Shown here: positions 35,254 through 48,700 of the stretch, piece after piece
Layout of the letters: each line of letters begins with the position of its first letter
Position numbering within the stretch: the stretch's first letter is position 1
Assembly (NCBI GenBank): GCA_951217055.1
Contig: OX578286.1
Coordinates: forward strand, 36,984,345-37,048,344
Source of the DNA: Gerris lacustris
Taxonomy: Eukaryota > Arthropoda > Insecta > Hemiptera > Gerridae
DNA length: 64,000 bases
Direction: 5' to 3'
Translations under genes and position numbers: made by a program
The notes under the pieces: model-generated
Told to the model about the DNA's origin: nothing
Databases searched by the model: none
What the model saw: only the letters and a program-made list of their open reading frames with translations

Positions 35254-35879
35254 TATTTCAGGATGGAAGAATTAATTCTTCAGCGTAATCATTTATGTTA
35301 AACATATTTCACTTCTGGGATTGGAATTAGTGGAGTTGGTTCTTGGGCTATGAAGGTCTAAAGGTGTGTATTGTTAGCCGATCTGTATAGATCAGTGTAT
35401 TATTAGCCGATCTGTATGTCTGATCAGCTACACGGTACCCATTGACATAAAAAATTTATCATAGTAAATGTATTACATTAAATGTGTTTTTGACTTTTTT
35501 ATTTACCTCCTGATCAAAGTTATTACAATATGGAAGAGTATTCTACGAGATCGAAACACATCTTACTTCTCTGGGAATTAAAATAGCTGTTTTAATGTTG
35601 AGCAACTACATTATTTGCCTGTCAGATACACTGATTCTAATATTATTTTTGGAATTGAACAAATAGTGCTGATATATCTGGACAGTGGTAGTAGATAAGA
35701 GTTATTAGCCTGTTTAACAACTTGTCCAAATTTGATTTTAGAACTTAACCACTGGTACACACACAAATATTTAACCACAGGTGTTCGGACAATGGTTTAG
35801 GTAGGCAGGTAATATTAGCCTGTCATAAGCACTGATCCGTCATCTTATTTTGAATAGAGGTATTGGTGTATAGACAGTG

Positions 35880-37250
35880 GTCACAGTCACGCAAATTTGA
35901 GTGACTGTGACAAACCTCTAGTTTGAGTTTAAAATAAAGTGAGGGGTCAGTGCTTATGACAGGCTAATAACAATCCCTTAGTACTACTAACTAAACACCA
36001 TTACCTCTAGTTTGAGTTTAAAATAAAGTGAGGGGTCAGTGCTTATGACAGGCTAATAACAATCCCTTAGTACTACTAAACTAAACACCATCACCTCTAG
36101 GTGTTTAGTTTAGTAGTACTAAGGGATTGTTATTAGCCTGTCATAAGCACTGACCCCTCACTTTATTTTAAACTCAAACTAGAGGTGATGGTGTTTAGTT
36201 TAGTAGTACTAAGGGATTGTTATTAGCCTGTCATAAGCACTGACCCCTCACTTTATTTTAAACTCAAACTAGAGGTGATGGTGTTTAGTTTAGTAGTACT
36301 AAGGGATTGTTATTAGCCTGTCATAAGCACTGACCCCTCACTTTAGTATTACTAAGGGATTGTGAATAACCAGTCATAAGCACTGACCCCTCACTTTATT
36401 TATTTTAAACTCAAACTAGAGGTGATGGTGTTTAGTTTAGTAGTACTAAGGGATTGTTATTAGCCTGTCATAAGCACTGACCCCTCACTTTATTTTAAAC
36501 TCAAACTAGAGGTGATGGTGTTTAGTTTAGTAGTACTAAGGGATTGTTATTAGCCTGTCATAAGCACTGACCCCTCACTTTATTTTAAACTCAAACTAGA
36601 GGTGATGGTGTTTAGTTAGTAGTACCAAGGGATTTTTATTAGCCTGTCATAAGCACTGACCCCTCACTTTATTTTAAACTCAAACTAGAGGTGATGGTGT
36701 TTAGTTAATAGTACTAAGGGATTATTATTAGCCTGTCATAAGCACTGATCCCTTACTTTACTTTTAAACTCAAACTAGAGGTGCTGGTGTTTAGTTAGTA
36801 GTACAAAGGGATTGTTATTAGCCTGTCATAAGCACTGACCCCTCACTTTATTTTAAACTCAAACTAGAGGTGATGGTGTTTAGTTAGTAGTACTAAGGGA
36901 TTGTTATTAGCCTGTCATAAGCACTGATCCCTTACTTTATTTTAAACTCAAACTAGAGGTGATGGTGTTTATTTAGTAGTACTAAGGGATTGTTATTAGC
37001 CTGTCATAAGCACTGATCATTCACTTTATTTTAAAATCGAACCAGAGGTGCTAGTGTTTAGTTAGTAGTACGTACCAAGGGAGTGTTATTAGCCTATCAT
37101 AAGCACTGACCCCTCACTTTATTTTGAACTCAAACTAGAGATGATGGAGTTTAGTTAGTAGTACTAAGGGATTATTATTAGCCTGTCATAAGCACTGACC
37201 CCTCACTTTATTTTTTGACAGTGGTACTAAGTGAGTGTAATTAGCCTGTC
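35880..37250. repeat. 90-bp tandem array with an inversion near its left end
   Basis: The unit contains 'gttattagcctgtcataagc', 'actgacccctcactttattt' and 'ctcaaactagaggtgatgg'. Two units at about 35900-36090 are in the opposite orientation, and about twelve follow in forward orientation after the junction near 36096. Units on the right are more diverged. Confidence 0.93.
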
Positions 37251-38701
37251 AGGAATACCTATTTTTTTTATTAAAATAAAAGAAAATGACATAAGTTTCT
37301 ATTTGTGTTTTATTTTCATCATGAATAAGTTTAAACATAATTGTTTTTACAGAGCAACTAACATATTATCTACTGTTAAATTATCCAAAAATGACATGGT
37401 CAAAATACATTCTTAAATTCAACAAACTCTTAATTACTTTGAAAATAATTTGTATTATATTTATATAAAAAAATGTACACGTATATTGAATATTCCTAAA
37501 TTTTATTCTATATATTTTTAATTTATAATTTTTATTTTAAATTTTATTCGTAAATTTTCTTTTTTTTTAAAAAAAAAAAATGTGCACATAGGCCTTTTTT
37601 AACATTACATAATATTTATTTTATTTTTATTTTTTAATAATTATTAAAAAAAAGCTTACAGCTATAAATAACAATAATTGATTTGAAAAATATAAGAGAC
37701 AAAATAAAGTACTTTTCTCACAGCCTTAAATACAAAAAAAGAATAATTAATAAAAAAATAATTAATAATAAACAAAAATTATTATGAAGTATATAATTAA
37801 GCTATATTAACAGATGGTTATATATGTACGTTCCTTTTGTGTCTAAAATTCTGTTTTTTTTTTTTTACATTTTTCCTTCAAAAGTTTCAGAATTTTTTAA
37901 TGAGACATTATTATGGATAAATTATTCTAAATTCCTCCGTACTAATTTCATTGTTAAATACATTAAAGTGTATTTTAATATATTTTGTGGAAAGACTTTT
38001 CAATATTTTTTTATTTTTAGAGTTAATGAGGTTTTTTGGTCGTTTCATCTTCGAGCCACAAATATTACAGATAAAAAGGGCGTACATATGCTCAGCAAAT
38101 TTTGTTTTTTCACCCCCGTGTTTGTTTGTTTATTTATTATAAATCTATTTTTTAAATTGTTAAAAATTCAATGTTTTTAAATAAACACAAATATTATAAT
38201 TATGTTTTTTTTTTTTTTTTTTAAAAAATCTATTATAATATTTTTTTTACCCATTTTATTTAGTCTAATTCATATTTATACTTAAAAGATACTATTTATA
38301 TTATATTAAGAATTTTATTAACTTTTTTTTTTTTTCAATTTAAAATTATTCAAGTACAAAATAACTTATTACTTATAATTGCTAAGAATTAAATAACAGA
38401 ATAAGTCAAGTGTTAAGACTGAGGGTGTTACAAAATTCATCTTGTTTTGTTTCATTGGTTTATAATTGATTAAAGATTTAACTAATCCATCCAAACATTA
38501 ATCCATCCACCACTTGCGTTTCCATCTATAAAAACATCAGTCTTCATTGGAAAATCTGTAATTATTTTCATTCATTCGAAGCAGCTGGATTTACCCAGAT
38601 AAAACATCATCACTGATGGATTTTCCTTCTCAAACAGATTGATTTTGGAATAGCCTCGTTGAGTTTGGTAAGTAATATTTTACACTTATATTTAAAAATA
38701 T

Positions 38702-38733
<32 letters not shown>

Positions 38734-38840
38734 ACAATTTGAATTATTTCCTCACAACTTCATCTCTATCTATAAGCAAAAAGTTTAATGGTAATTCAAA
38801 TTCTGTACCTCAAAGGTAAACTGCATTATGTTATTTTTTT
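37251..38840. other. AT-rich gene-free stretch
   Basis: Low-complexity A/T sequence. A possible 5' splice site 'ttggtaagtaat' near 38669 follows an unusually GC-richer 150 bases, but no coding exon can be attached to it. Confidence 0.4.
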
Positions 38841-39172
38841 GGTACTTCTTTAGACTGTTACTCCCCTACGTTTTTTTTTTTTAAAGAATATAAATGACCT
38901 ACACAAATAACAATTAAGACAAAGGTATGTTTAGTCCAATGTACTTTGGGATAAAGGAATATCACACTTCTGTTTTTATAAGTGGAGTAACAGTCTAAAG
39001 AAGAACATTCGGTATACCTTCTTTAGATTGTTACTCCCTAACGGTTTTTTTAGAATATAAATGACACACAAATAACTATTACGACAAAGGGATGTTTAGT
39101 CCAATGTACTTTGGAACAAAGGAATATCACATTTCTGTTTTTATCAGGGGAGTAACAATCTAAAGAAGTGCC
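38841..39172. mobile_element. M1-family MITE copy
   Basis: GGTACTTCTTTAGACTG to CTAAAGAAGTGCC. The internal segment 'aaataactattacgacaaag' appears in duplicate, so this copy is longer than most. Confidence 0.88.
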
Positions 39173-39714
39173 TAAAATTTACAATAGTAAGTGAGTAATA
39201 ACTTTTGAAAAAGACTAGGATTATTATTCATACTAATAATGAAATTCACTAGTGAAATAGAATTAAAAAAAATGAAGAAAAAAAATATATATCTTTAACA
39301 GCAAAATATTAAAACAGAAAATGATAATGATTACTGCCTTACATGATCCGTAAAAACTGAAAGGACAAATGGATCTGGTCGGTCTGTTCAGATTAAAGAA
39401 GTCTGTCTGTATTCAGAATCCTTTAATCCGGACAGACGCACACTTAATCCATGCAGTTTGTTTACACTTCTTGTTCCGCGGTACTTTGTAGTGCGCCTGT
39501 AATAAATAATAAATAATATTTAACTGGTTTGAATGGGTTAGATATAGAAACCCTATTAAGAATTCGCTTCTAATCTGACCTTGTCAATAGATAATCTGTG
39601 TTTTCCACTACTTCCGGAATTACGGACAGTTCTTCATCATAAATCCGGAAAATTCGGAACAGACTTGTTGAATATGATTGTCCTTTCAGTTTTATACGTG
39701 TCTTATAAGAACTA

Positions 39715-40513
39715 CAGTAGAGTCTCGTTTATCCGGACTAGTCAGGACATCCGTTTAATCCGGACGGGCCAAAAACTATGTACAAATTGGAACCAGGGCC
39801 TGTTCAGATTTATGAATAATTAAGATTAATTGGAGTTTCTACATTTATTGTCTATTAAAAATGTATAAAATTGTTCCTAGTATAGTTTACAGGTGTATAT
39901 TCCAACGTTCTAACACGAGGAATACCCGGTATTTTTGTTAAAAATAAACAGATTTAGAATAATTAGGATAAGAAAGAACATCGATAAATCTGTTTCGGTT
40001 CCATAGAAATGTAAGGGGCGGAAGATATAAAGGTAGTGTATTCCAATAAATACAATTTTATGTGACTGAGATGGGGAGTGGGTTTTAAGAAACATATAGC
40101 GGCGGCTCAGCGCAGTTCCAAGAAATTTCGCCAAGCCACCAATGTCTAATGTCTCAACTTTTTGTGAAATGATTATCGTTCCTCGAATTTCATATCGGAA
40201 CACAGGAAGTTCTTCTCAGGAAGTCCCTTCTATACCTGCCACTTGCGTATTAGATTGTCGTTTTATTTTAATTCATTTGATATTCGGACTGGTGACAGAA
40301 CAGCTCTTAACTTAAATAGTGGACCTACGTTGTACAATCATGTTTTGGAGACAAATAAAAGTAATTTTTACAATAAAAACATCGATTTTTAATAGTTTTA
40401 CCCAACTAAAACTTGTTTTACAAACATTTTAAAACTGATTCCGTTTAATCCGGACTTTCGGTAATCCGGACTGGGTCAGGTCCTGTCAAACCCGGATTAG
40501 CGAGACTCTACTG
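39715..40513. mobile_element. non-autonomous pogo/Tigger-type element, copy 2
   Basis: Same family as 34470-35253, with ends 'cagtagagtctcgtttatcc' and 'gagactctactg' and flanking TA. The interior is similar along its whole length, including 'tgttcctagtatagtttaca'. Confidence 0.92.
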
Positions 40514-41088
40514 TATCAAATTTTTCAATCTCAATTTCTTCTTTGTTTTAATTAGTGAAACTTTATCTACAAATTCCAAATTAATTCCTATTTTTTATTT
40601 TGTTTAATAAATTCCTGAAAACTTTTACTGATAATAATTCAAAACAAGAAAATTCATTAAAAAAAAAAGAAGTTTTGTTATAAATAACAAGTATATGAAT
40701 ATACAGAAAATGTGAAATAACATTTTTAAAACTTTTTTTTTCTTATGTTCAAAATTACAGATACAGAATTTATATAAACATCGATTAACAATTAAAAATG
40801 TGTTGATATAGAAGTAATTAATTATAAATATGAATTTTTAATTATATTAGAAACACAGACATTATTTTAAAAAATTTCTTTTCCTAAAAGTCAACATGTA
40901 AATATTTAGAGTAAAGTTTTATTTATTTATTTTTTACATCGGATTATCCATTTCAAAGGGTTTTTTTTTTAAGTTTTAAAAGCACACTTTGTGCTCATTA
41001 CAGAATTATTAAAAAGAGATAAATAATTATGGATTTAAATTCTTAAATTGATTAGTTGTTTTCAATTTTCAAATTTCAAATCAATATA

Positions 41089-42020
41089 CAGGGTTGCCAC
41101 GATAAACTGGCTCACCCTGTTATCTCTTTTATTTTTGAAGATAGAGAAAAAATGTAAATGGTAACTCACCTTGGATTTTCACGTAGTTTTATAATATGAT
41201 TTCCAAAAATATTTTTATCTTATAGTTTCGGCGGTATCTCTCTCAACTTTGTAATTTTAAATGGTAACCTATATTTTTTTCTTAAAATAGATTGCTTTAG
41301 AAGAAAAATGAGCCTTGAATCAACAAAATCGGTTGAGAATTGACAGAGATATTCAGTTTTCAATATAACAAAAATGCTGTCTAAGTATGTAAAATACTGT
41401 AATAAAAAAAAACGCAAATTAAACGAAATGATCTTAATTCTGTTTATTTCACTTATTTATGTTAGTTGAATGCATTTACTGATCAAAAGTCAAACCTTTT
41501 TTCCATTCCTTTCCGAAACTTTAGAGAAAAGGAAGATTGTCGACACACTGATCAAAAGAGGTCATACTAACGATGTTCCTGAATGGAATGGAATGAAGGT
41601 TTTACTTGTGATCAGTAAATGCATTCAACTAACCTAAATAAGTGAAAAACAAAGAGAAATAAACAGAATTAAGTGTTGTTTTTTTTATATTTAGTATTTT
41701 ACATACTTAGATAGCATTTTTGTTACATTGAAAACTGGATTTCTCTGTCAATTCTCAACCGATTTTGTTGGTTCAAGGCTAATTTTTTTTCTAAAGCAAT
41801 CTAATTTAAGAAAAAAATATAAAAAAATATAAAAAATATAGGTTACCATTTAAAATTACAAAGTTGAGAGAGATACCGCCGAAACTATAGATAAAAATAT
41901 TTTTGGAAATCATATTATAAAACTACGCGAAAATCCAAGGTGAGTTACCATTTACATTTTTTCTCTATCTTCAAAAATAAATGAGATAACTGGGTGAACC
42001 AGTTTATAGTGGCCACCCTG
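41089..42020. mobile_element. 932-bp full-length hairpin (foldback) element
   Basis: The left half is an inverted copy of the right half almost to the centre: 'cagggttgccacgataaact' at the left, 'agtttatagtggccaccctg' at the right, flanked by TA. Inner pairs such as 'aactcaccttggattttc' and 'gaaaatccaaggtgagtt' confirm continuity. A transcript would fold into a hairpin of about 450 base pairs. Confidence 0.92.
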
Positions 42021-43204
42021 TATTTACCCATAATCAGGTAAAATAAATATTGAACAATAACTAATCGAAGAGGCCAGAACTATTCATAGATTTTAGCACC
42101 ATGAAGAATAATTAATTCTACAGAAGAACTGAAGTAAATAATTCCTTTTTATTTTATATCTCACGTTGCCAAGTATAAAAGCAGACTATAAAAAAATGTA
42201 TGCATATAAACTAAGATAATATCCCTTTTTTCGGAAGAACATTTAAAATTATTTTAGTATTAATTAGAGAAAAAAAAGCATTTTAATTGATTTAATTAAA
42301 AAAAAAAGTTTAATTAAATATAATTATTCATAACAAAGGTAAACAAGTAAAGGTAGTATATTAACACAATTACTAGATCATAAATAAAATACCTACTTAT
42401 AAGTATGATATACCTCAAATAATCGCCCTCCCACCATCATTCCCACAATTGGTATCGTAACTTCTTATATACCAAACTTGTTGTAGCTATGCAGTTTAAA
42501 TATGGTTTATAACAATTATACTAATTAATAGTACTAGTAATAGAGTTGGCTTTTTATAACTACCTTTAATTGTTTACCTTCATTATGAATAAATACTATA
42601 AACTGCAAAATATAATTATTGTTGGGGGGGGGGGGGGGGGAATATCAAAATATGTATTTATTTCTATTAAATTTGGTTAGTTATGAATTTTTTTTAAAAT
42701 TTTATTAAAATTATCTACAATATTCTGCCCTAACAGTTAATGTGATTTTCTTTTTATTTTATAAAGCAAACTATTTCATTTTTTAGAAAAAACATTTAAA
42801 TTAATTATTAAAACTTCATATCCTGTTAAATTTTCTCTCTCAAATATACGCTGTTAATAGTTTTAAAAAATAAAATATAAAATATCTACTACATTTAAGT
42901 TTTACAAAACAAATAATAATAATAATTTGGTATAAAAGTTTATTTTTAATAATTTGAGAATATTATGTCTTCTATTTAACATATAACAAGAAAAACACAT
43001 GTATAATTTTTTTTAAATTTAATTTCTGAAATTGATATTGTGGCGGACCTTGAATAGCCCTGCTCATATTGACTCAGTGGTTTGAGTCAACTCAAAAGAA
43101 ATATATTCTTAATTTATCGACAGTTTAATTTATTTCTAATTTATATATTTTGGGCGCACCCTATAACGGAGTCCCAAAATATCTTTACAAAATAATTAAC
43201 CATT

Positions 43205-43236
<32 letters not shown>

Positions 43237-43895
43237 CTACAATTCATTTTATTTTTTCATCCTTATTATTGTTACAGACTGAATATAATTTTATAAATGG
43301 TAAAAGAAAAAATAATAAATATATTACAATTATATCGTTAAAAAACTAACGTACCAAAGTCGCACAGTTTAACAGGTAACCAAGACAAGCCAATTAACCA
43401 CAAACCAATTTATTGACAAATAACAATATAACCCCTATGATAAGAGAGAGGGTAGTTTTTGATCCCCAAAAGAGTTGATGAGCAAAAAAAAAGTTGATCA
43501 TTTTGTTTTTGGCTTCCGTTCTTCCCTTTTCACAAGATTTTAGCGCCTTGGGCAAATGCCCAGGTCTGCCGTTGGTAAATCTGGGCCTGGATAGAGTTAT
43601 CCAGGAATTTATACTGAGGGGTCCTCAGTATAAATTCAAGAGTTAAAAAAAGTAACATTTAAAAAAAAAAAAATCAAAGAAAACTGTAAAAACACATTTC
43701 ATTCATTCTATTTTCATGGTATATTAAACGCTATTGGCACATTCATTATTTTATTTAATCATTATAGGATGGAGAGATCATTTATCAAACATCCTTACAT
43801 GAGAACATAAGTGTGAGAAATATGTTGTACACATATGAAATATGTTTCACCACTTCAGAAATTGAAGCCTGATTATTCTTGAAAAAAAATTTGGT
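42021..43895. other. AT-rich gene-free stretch with homopolymers
   Basis: Contains an 18-base G run near 42626 and a T run of about 30 near 43207. No gene recognised. Confidence 0.5.
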
Positions 43896-44685
43896 TCCAA
43901 GGGAAGAGCCTTAAAACCTCTTGGACACATTGCTCTATACAAATAAGTCTAATGTTAGAGCCTTATAACCTCTTGGACACATTGCTCTATATCAATAAGT
44001 ATATTATTAGAGCCTTAAAACCTCTTGGAGACATTGCTCTATATCAATAAGTTTAATGTTAGAGCCTTAAAACATCTTGGACACATTGCTCTACATCAAT
44101 AAGTCTAATGATATAGCCTTAAAACCTCTTGGACACATTGCTCTATATCAATAAGTTTAATGTTAGAGCCTTAAAACCTCTTGGACACATTGCTCTATAT
44201 CAATAAGTCTATTATTAGAGCCTTAAAACCTCTTGGAGACATTGCTCTATATCAATAAGTTTAATGTTAGAGCCTTAAAACCTCTTGGACACATTGCTCT
44301 ACATCAATAAGTCTAATTATAGCCTTAAAACCTCTTGGACACATTGCTATACATCAATAAGTCTAATATTAGAGCCTTAAAACCTCTTGGACACATTGCT
44401 CTACATCAATAAGTCTAATATTAGAGCCTTAAAACCTCTTGGACACATTGCTCTACATCAATAAGTCTAATATTAGAGCCTTAAAACCTCTTGGACACAT
44501 TGCTCTACATCAATAAGTCTAATATTAGAGCCTTAAAACCTCTTGGACACATTGCTCTACATCAATAAGTCTAATATTAGAGCCTTAAAACCTCTTGGAC
44601 ACATTGCTCTACATCAATAAGTCTAATATTAGAGCCTTAAAACCTCTTGGACACATTGCTCTACATCAATAAGTCTAATATCATT
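43896..44685. repeat. 52-bp minisatellite
   Basis: About 15 tandem copies of a 52-base unit containing 'gccttaaaacctcttggaca' and 'cattgctctacatcaataag'. The right half is nearly identical; the left units are more variable. Confidence 0.95.
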
Positions 44686-44689
44686 CTTA

Positions 44690-45503
44690 CGAATTGAACC
44701 CTAATTATTGTTGGTGTTAAAAATTTAGTTTAAAAGAGAGTGCTGAACCTCCAGGATACACTAATCAGTCACTTTATTAATAATTTATCAATGTGAAGAT
44801 TAGTTTGGAACATGTTAAATCCACTTAAAACCCAGATGATTGAAGGTGTTAAGACTTAAGTTCAAGGTAGTGCACATTAAACCTTTAAAAATGCACTTTA
44901 CACTTTTCATTTTATTTTTAATTATTTTTATTTTTCACTGGAAATCATGTTAGACCTTTCTTATTGACACCATATAACTGAGTTTTTCAAAGCCAACTTC
45001 AAATGTGGTAACACCAATATCTTTTAACATTGTAATATTGGTTTATTAGTATTTAATTCACACCTTTAACAACACTAAAAGTACTAATCAATTATTTGTT
45101 ATACATAATATGAAGAAAAAAAAAAAAAAATTACAAAGTTTTTCTCTTCGTTAATTTTTATGCAACTTTGGTAGTTTGTTTAAACATTTTTTTTAAAAAA
45201 ATATAGTATTAATATTAGATAACCTAAATAATTAAATAATTATAACAATATATTTTATTTAATTAAAAATTAATTCGATAAAAAGTTTGTCGTCCAAAAA
45301 GATTTAAAATAACACACCTTTTTTTTTTTTTTTTTTTTAAAAAAAAGAATTAATTATAATCACAGATTAAGTTAAAAAAAAAAAAAATATATATCTATAT
45401 GAAAAATTAATAAACAACAAAAATTTAAAAAAACACATCAAGCCCCAACTTTTTCCCCCGATATTTTTTTTTTTTTTAAAATAAGACAATGGGGGACAGA
45501 AGC
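44690..45503. other. RNF144 downstream region
   Basis: AT-rich DNA with A/T homopolymers, downstream of the RNF144 stop on the - strand. No clear AATAAA on the - strand near the stop was identified. Confidence 0.4.
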
Positions 45504-45773
45504 TTACGTTTCTCTCGAAGGTTCGTCGTTGTTTTGTGGAGGTGATATATTATCTTCTTCTATTCTGGAATCGCCACCTGAGCAAACTCGACATTTGCAG
45601 CAGACGATACACGGCGCTGCCAAGAGTAGAAGCGGTGACGCTACTAGCAGTAGAATTCCAAAGCCAGCGAATATACCGATTACTTGTGTTCTATGCCAAA
45701 TAACGGAAGCTCGAGAATGACCGAGTTTATTTTTACAAGGACCTTTGTCGTAGTGTCTTAGAAGAAAATCATC
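45504..45773 (-). CDS. RNF144: RNF144 terminal exon, membrane anchor
   Basis: Residues 263-351 and TAA. Contains the conserved D-D-F-L-L, H-Y-D-K-G-P-C and W-H-R-T-Q-V segments, then the transmembrane stretch and a C-C-K-C-R-V-C motif. Confidence 0.95.
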   Translation of the reverse strand, partial: DDFLLRHYDKGPCKNKLGHSRASVIWHRTQVIGIFAGFGILLLVASPLLLLAAPCIVCCKCRVCSGGDSRIEEDNISPPQNNDEPSRET

Positions 45774-48700
45774 CTGTTACAAATTTTAAAAACAAATATG
45801 TAAGTATATTGTAATTCAACAAAAAGAAAATTATTAATTAAAATATTTATATACCTAGTAAAGCATTAATAAAGAAAAATTATATGGAAAATAATAAACC
45901 CACCCAATATTTTTTTAATAAATGTCTATGAATACAACTTTTTTTTTTACTTTCTCACATGAAGAGAGAGTATTGTGATAGCGCCAAAATTCACGTCTTG
46001 AGGCCTCTTGAGTCCAAAAAAGTGGTATTTGAACAATGTGTCTGTCATCTGTCTATGCAAACGCCTGGAGCCTAAACTACAAGGCCGATTTTGACAAAAT
46101 TTGGCATACATGCTTAGAAAAATCATACCCTGAAGCGAAATCAAGAAATGAATTTTAGCTCCAAATTTGGCGCTACCCCCCAAAAACTTTGAAAAAATGT
46201 GAAAAAAAAACAACTCTAAAACGGTTCTGACGATTTTGATTAAAAAATTCTAAAATGTAGTCCATTTATATACAAATCTAATAATATAAGCTGTTTTCCC
46301 AGGGAAAAATCTAGTTCCTGAGAAAAGCTTTAAACATGGACGGATGGAGGCCTGGTTTGATTCTCCCAAGAAGTTATTTTTATGATAAATTTTGATTTTG
46401 ATTTTGAAATTCAGCAATGTACCTACGAAAACTAATAAACGGAAAACACTGGGCTAAGTAATTATGAACTCGTATATGAGAAAATTTGTCTGAGTCGTTT
46501 CAGACCATTTTTTTTTTTTTTTTTTTTTTGTAACACCCACATTTTGTAAATTGGTTACATTATACTCATATTATATTATTTTTGATAAGTTAATGTTTAG
46601 TTTAAGTATATGTTTAGTTTTAGATTAGAGCTTATTATAAATTTATCGTTGTAAAACAAATTATAAGTGATCCATCCAGTAGTTGGAATTATCTAATCGT
46701 TTTAGATTATACAGGTAATATATTGAGGGCTTAGTCAGACAACGTTATCTGCATATTCTAAAATTATGAATAATATACTTTTAGAATGCTTGTGTTTCCA
46801 ATACATAAGCTGATTGGGGCATATTATCTATTATAGATAGAGATAATATGCCCCAGTCAGCTTATGTATTAAAACACAAGCATTCTCAAGGTGTGCATAA
46901 ATGAAAATTAAAAAAAAATGTAGAATACGTTGTCTGACTCTATAAAAATAATAACTTCTGCAACACTTATCCTTAGATACACCAGGTTGCAGTATTAAGA
47001 TGACAACTATAATAACAACAACAAAAAGACTACTTGTAACAAATAGCACTTGTAACACTAACAACTCCTAACTGACAGTTTAAAAACATTCCACCATTAT
47101 TATATTAAACAATCAACAAAACAATAATTCAAAAAAAAAACCACTTAACAGATAAATGTACTTACATCTAGGGAAGTGAGGCAGTACCAGCAGAACACAT
47201 GCTTGCATCGCTTGCACATCATCTGAGCGCAGCCCTCATCCTTCTCAATGGGAACAGAGCACATGGGACAGCACTTGATTAGATCAGAGTCGAAGGCTAG
47301 TAGAGGAGGTGGTGGACCACCTGATAGCCGAGGACACGGAGTTTCAAAGTGACAAGCTCCTCTACATACTGAGCAAAACCTAAAAAAATAACATTATCAA
47401 TTCTTAGCTAAGTTCTCGGGTGCCAGCGTGGTCGAGTTGCTCTAGGCTCTCGCCCAGCTATCAATGAATCGAGGCGAAACAAGGTTGTAAGTTCGATCCC
47501 ATGCCATGATACTTTGATTTAAACAGCTCACTAATGTCCACACCATACCCGGTTCGGCAGTACAATGCACAGGTATGATGTGGGAAGTGGCTGGAACTCT
47601 ACCACAGGGTTAGTAAAAATGTGCCCAATGTGGCCTGGTTGCTAGGTTTGAACAACTGGTTTGTAACTACAACTACTATCTAAGTTCTTAATCATGAGTA
47701 CAGCGGTATTGAGAAGTATTAAATATGTTGGAGATGTCTTTAGACACATGCAAGTGAAGTGTTTGTCCAAGATAGCAAAAACTCCCAGGAATTTAGAAAA
47801 ATTCACTAAGTAAATCCCTCCCCTTACTGAAATAATCAAGCATATACAGACAGTTCCCAACACAAGAAAATTGGACATAGTGTTATTCTTCGATTATATT
47901 CTAATATTGATGTAGCTCATTAAACAAAAGAAAATGTTGGTCAGAACAAAATGTTGGTTTTTACAGTGTATAGTACAGTCACGCTAATCTGGACTTGATT
48001 CAATTGAACTAAATCAACAATCGTCAAGTCTATACTCATTGACTCTTACCCATTCGATTGTTGCTTGCCATTTAAAATTCTTGGATCTGGACTTAATTCA
48101 GATGAACTCAAATCAACAATCCCCAAGTCAATACTCATTGACTCTTACCCATTTGGTCGTTGCTTGCCATTTATAATTCTTGGATCTGGATTTGATTCAA
48201 TTGAACTCAAATCAACAATCGTCAAGTCAATACTCATTGACTCTTACCCATTCGGTTGTTGCTTGCCATTTATAATTCTTGAATCTGGACTTGATTCAAT
48301 TGAACTCAAATCAACAATCGTCAAGTCAATACTCATTGACTCTTACCCATTCGGTTGTTGCTTGCCATTTATAATTCTTGGATCTGGATTTGATTCAATT
48401 GAACTCAAATCAAAAATCGTCAAGTCAATACTCATTGACTCTTACCCATTCGACCTTAATTCAGGTAATGCCGATTTCACTTTTATTTTGTTTTAGTCCC
48501 ATTTGGCAGCCTAGGTCATTACAGGATGGGGGTTATTAATACTTTTATAAAAAAAAAGAATTCATTTTTATTTTTCTCTGCCCTAAAATTCTTAAATGAA
48601 GCTAACATCCCTTCTCATATGTAGTTTTGTCACTAAAGCTGGAATTTTCAAATCAAGCATAGACTCAGCTGCTCTATAGTCATATCCCTACTGTGCTAGA

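Noticed and set aside
37824..38180. 118-codon plus-strand hydrophobic frame
   Set aside because: T-rich low-complexity DNA gives Phe/Ile-rich translation; no conserved motif or splice context.
38527..38680. TATA box and 5' splice site of an unannotated gene
   Set aside because: TATAAAA and a GGTAAGT exist, but spacing to an initiator is wrong and no downstream exon could be found.
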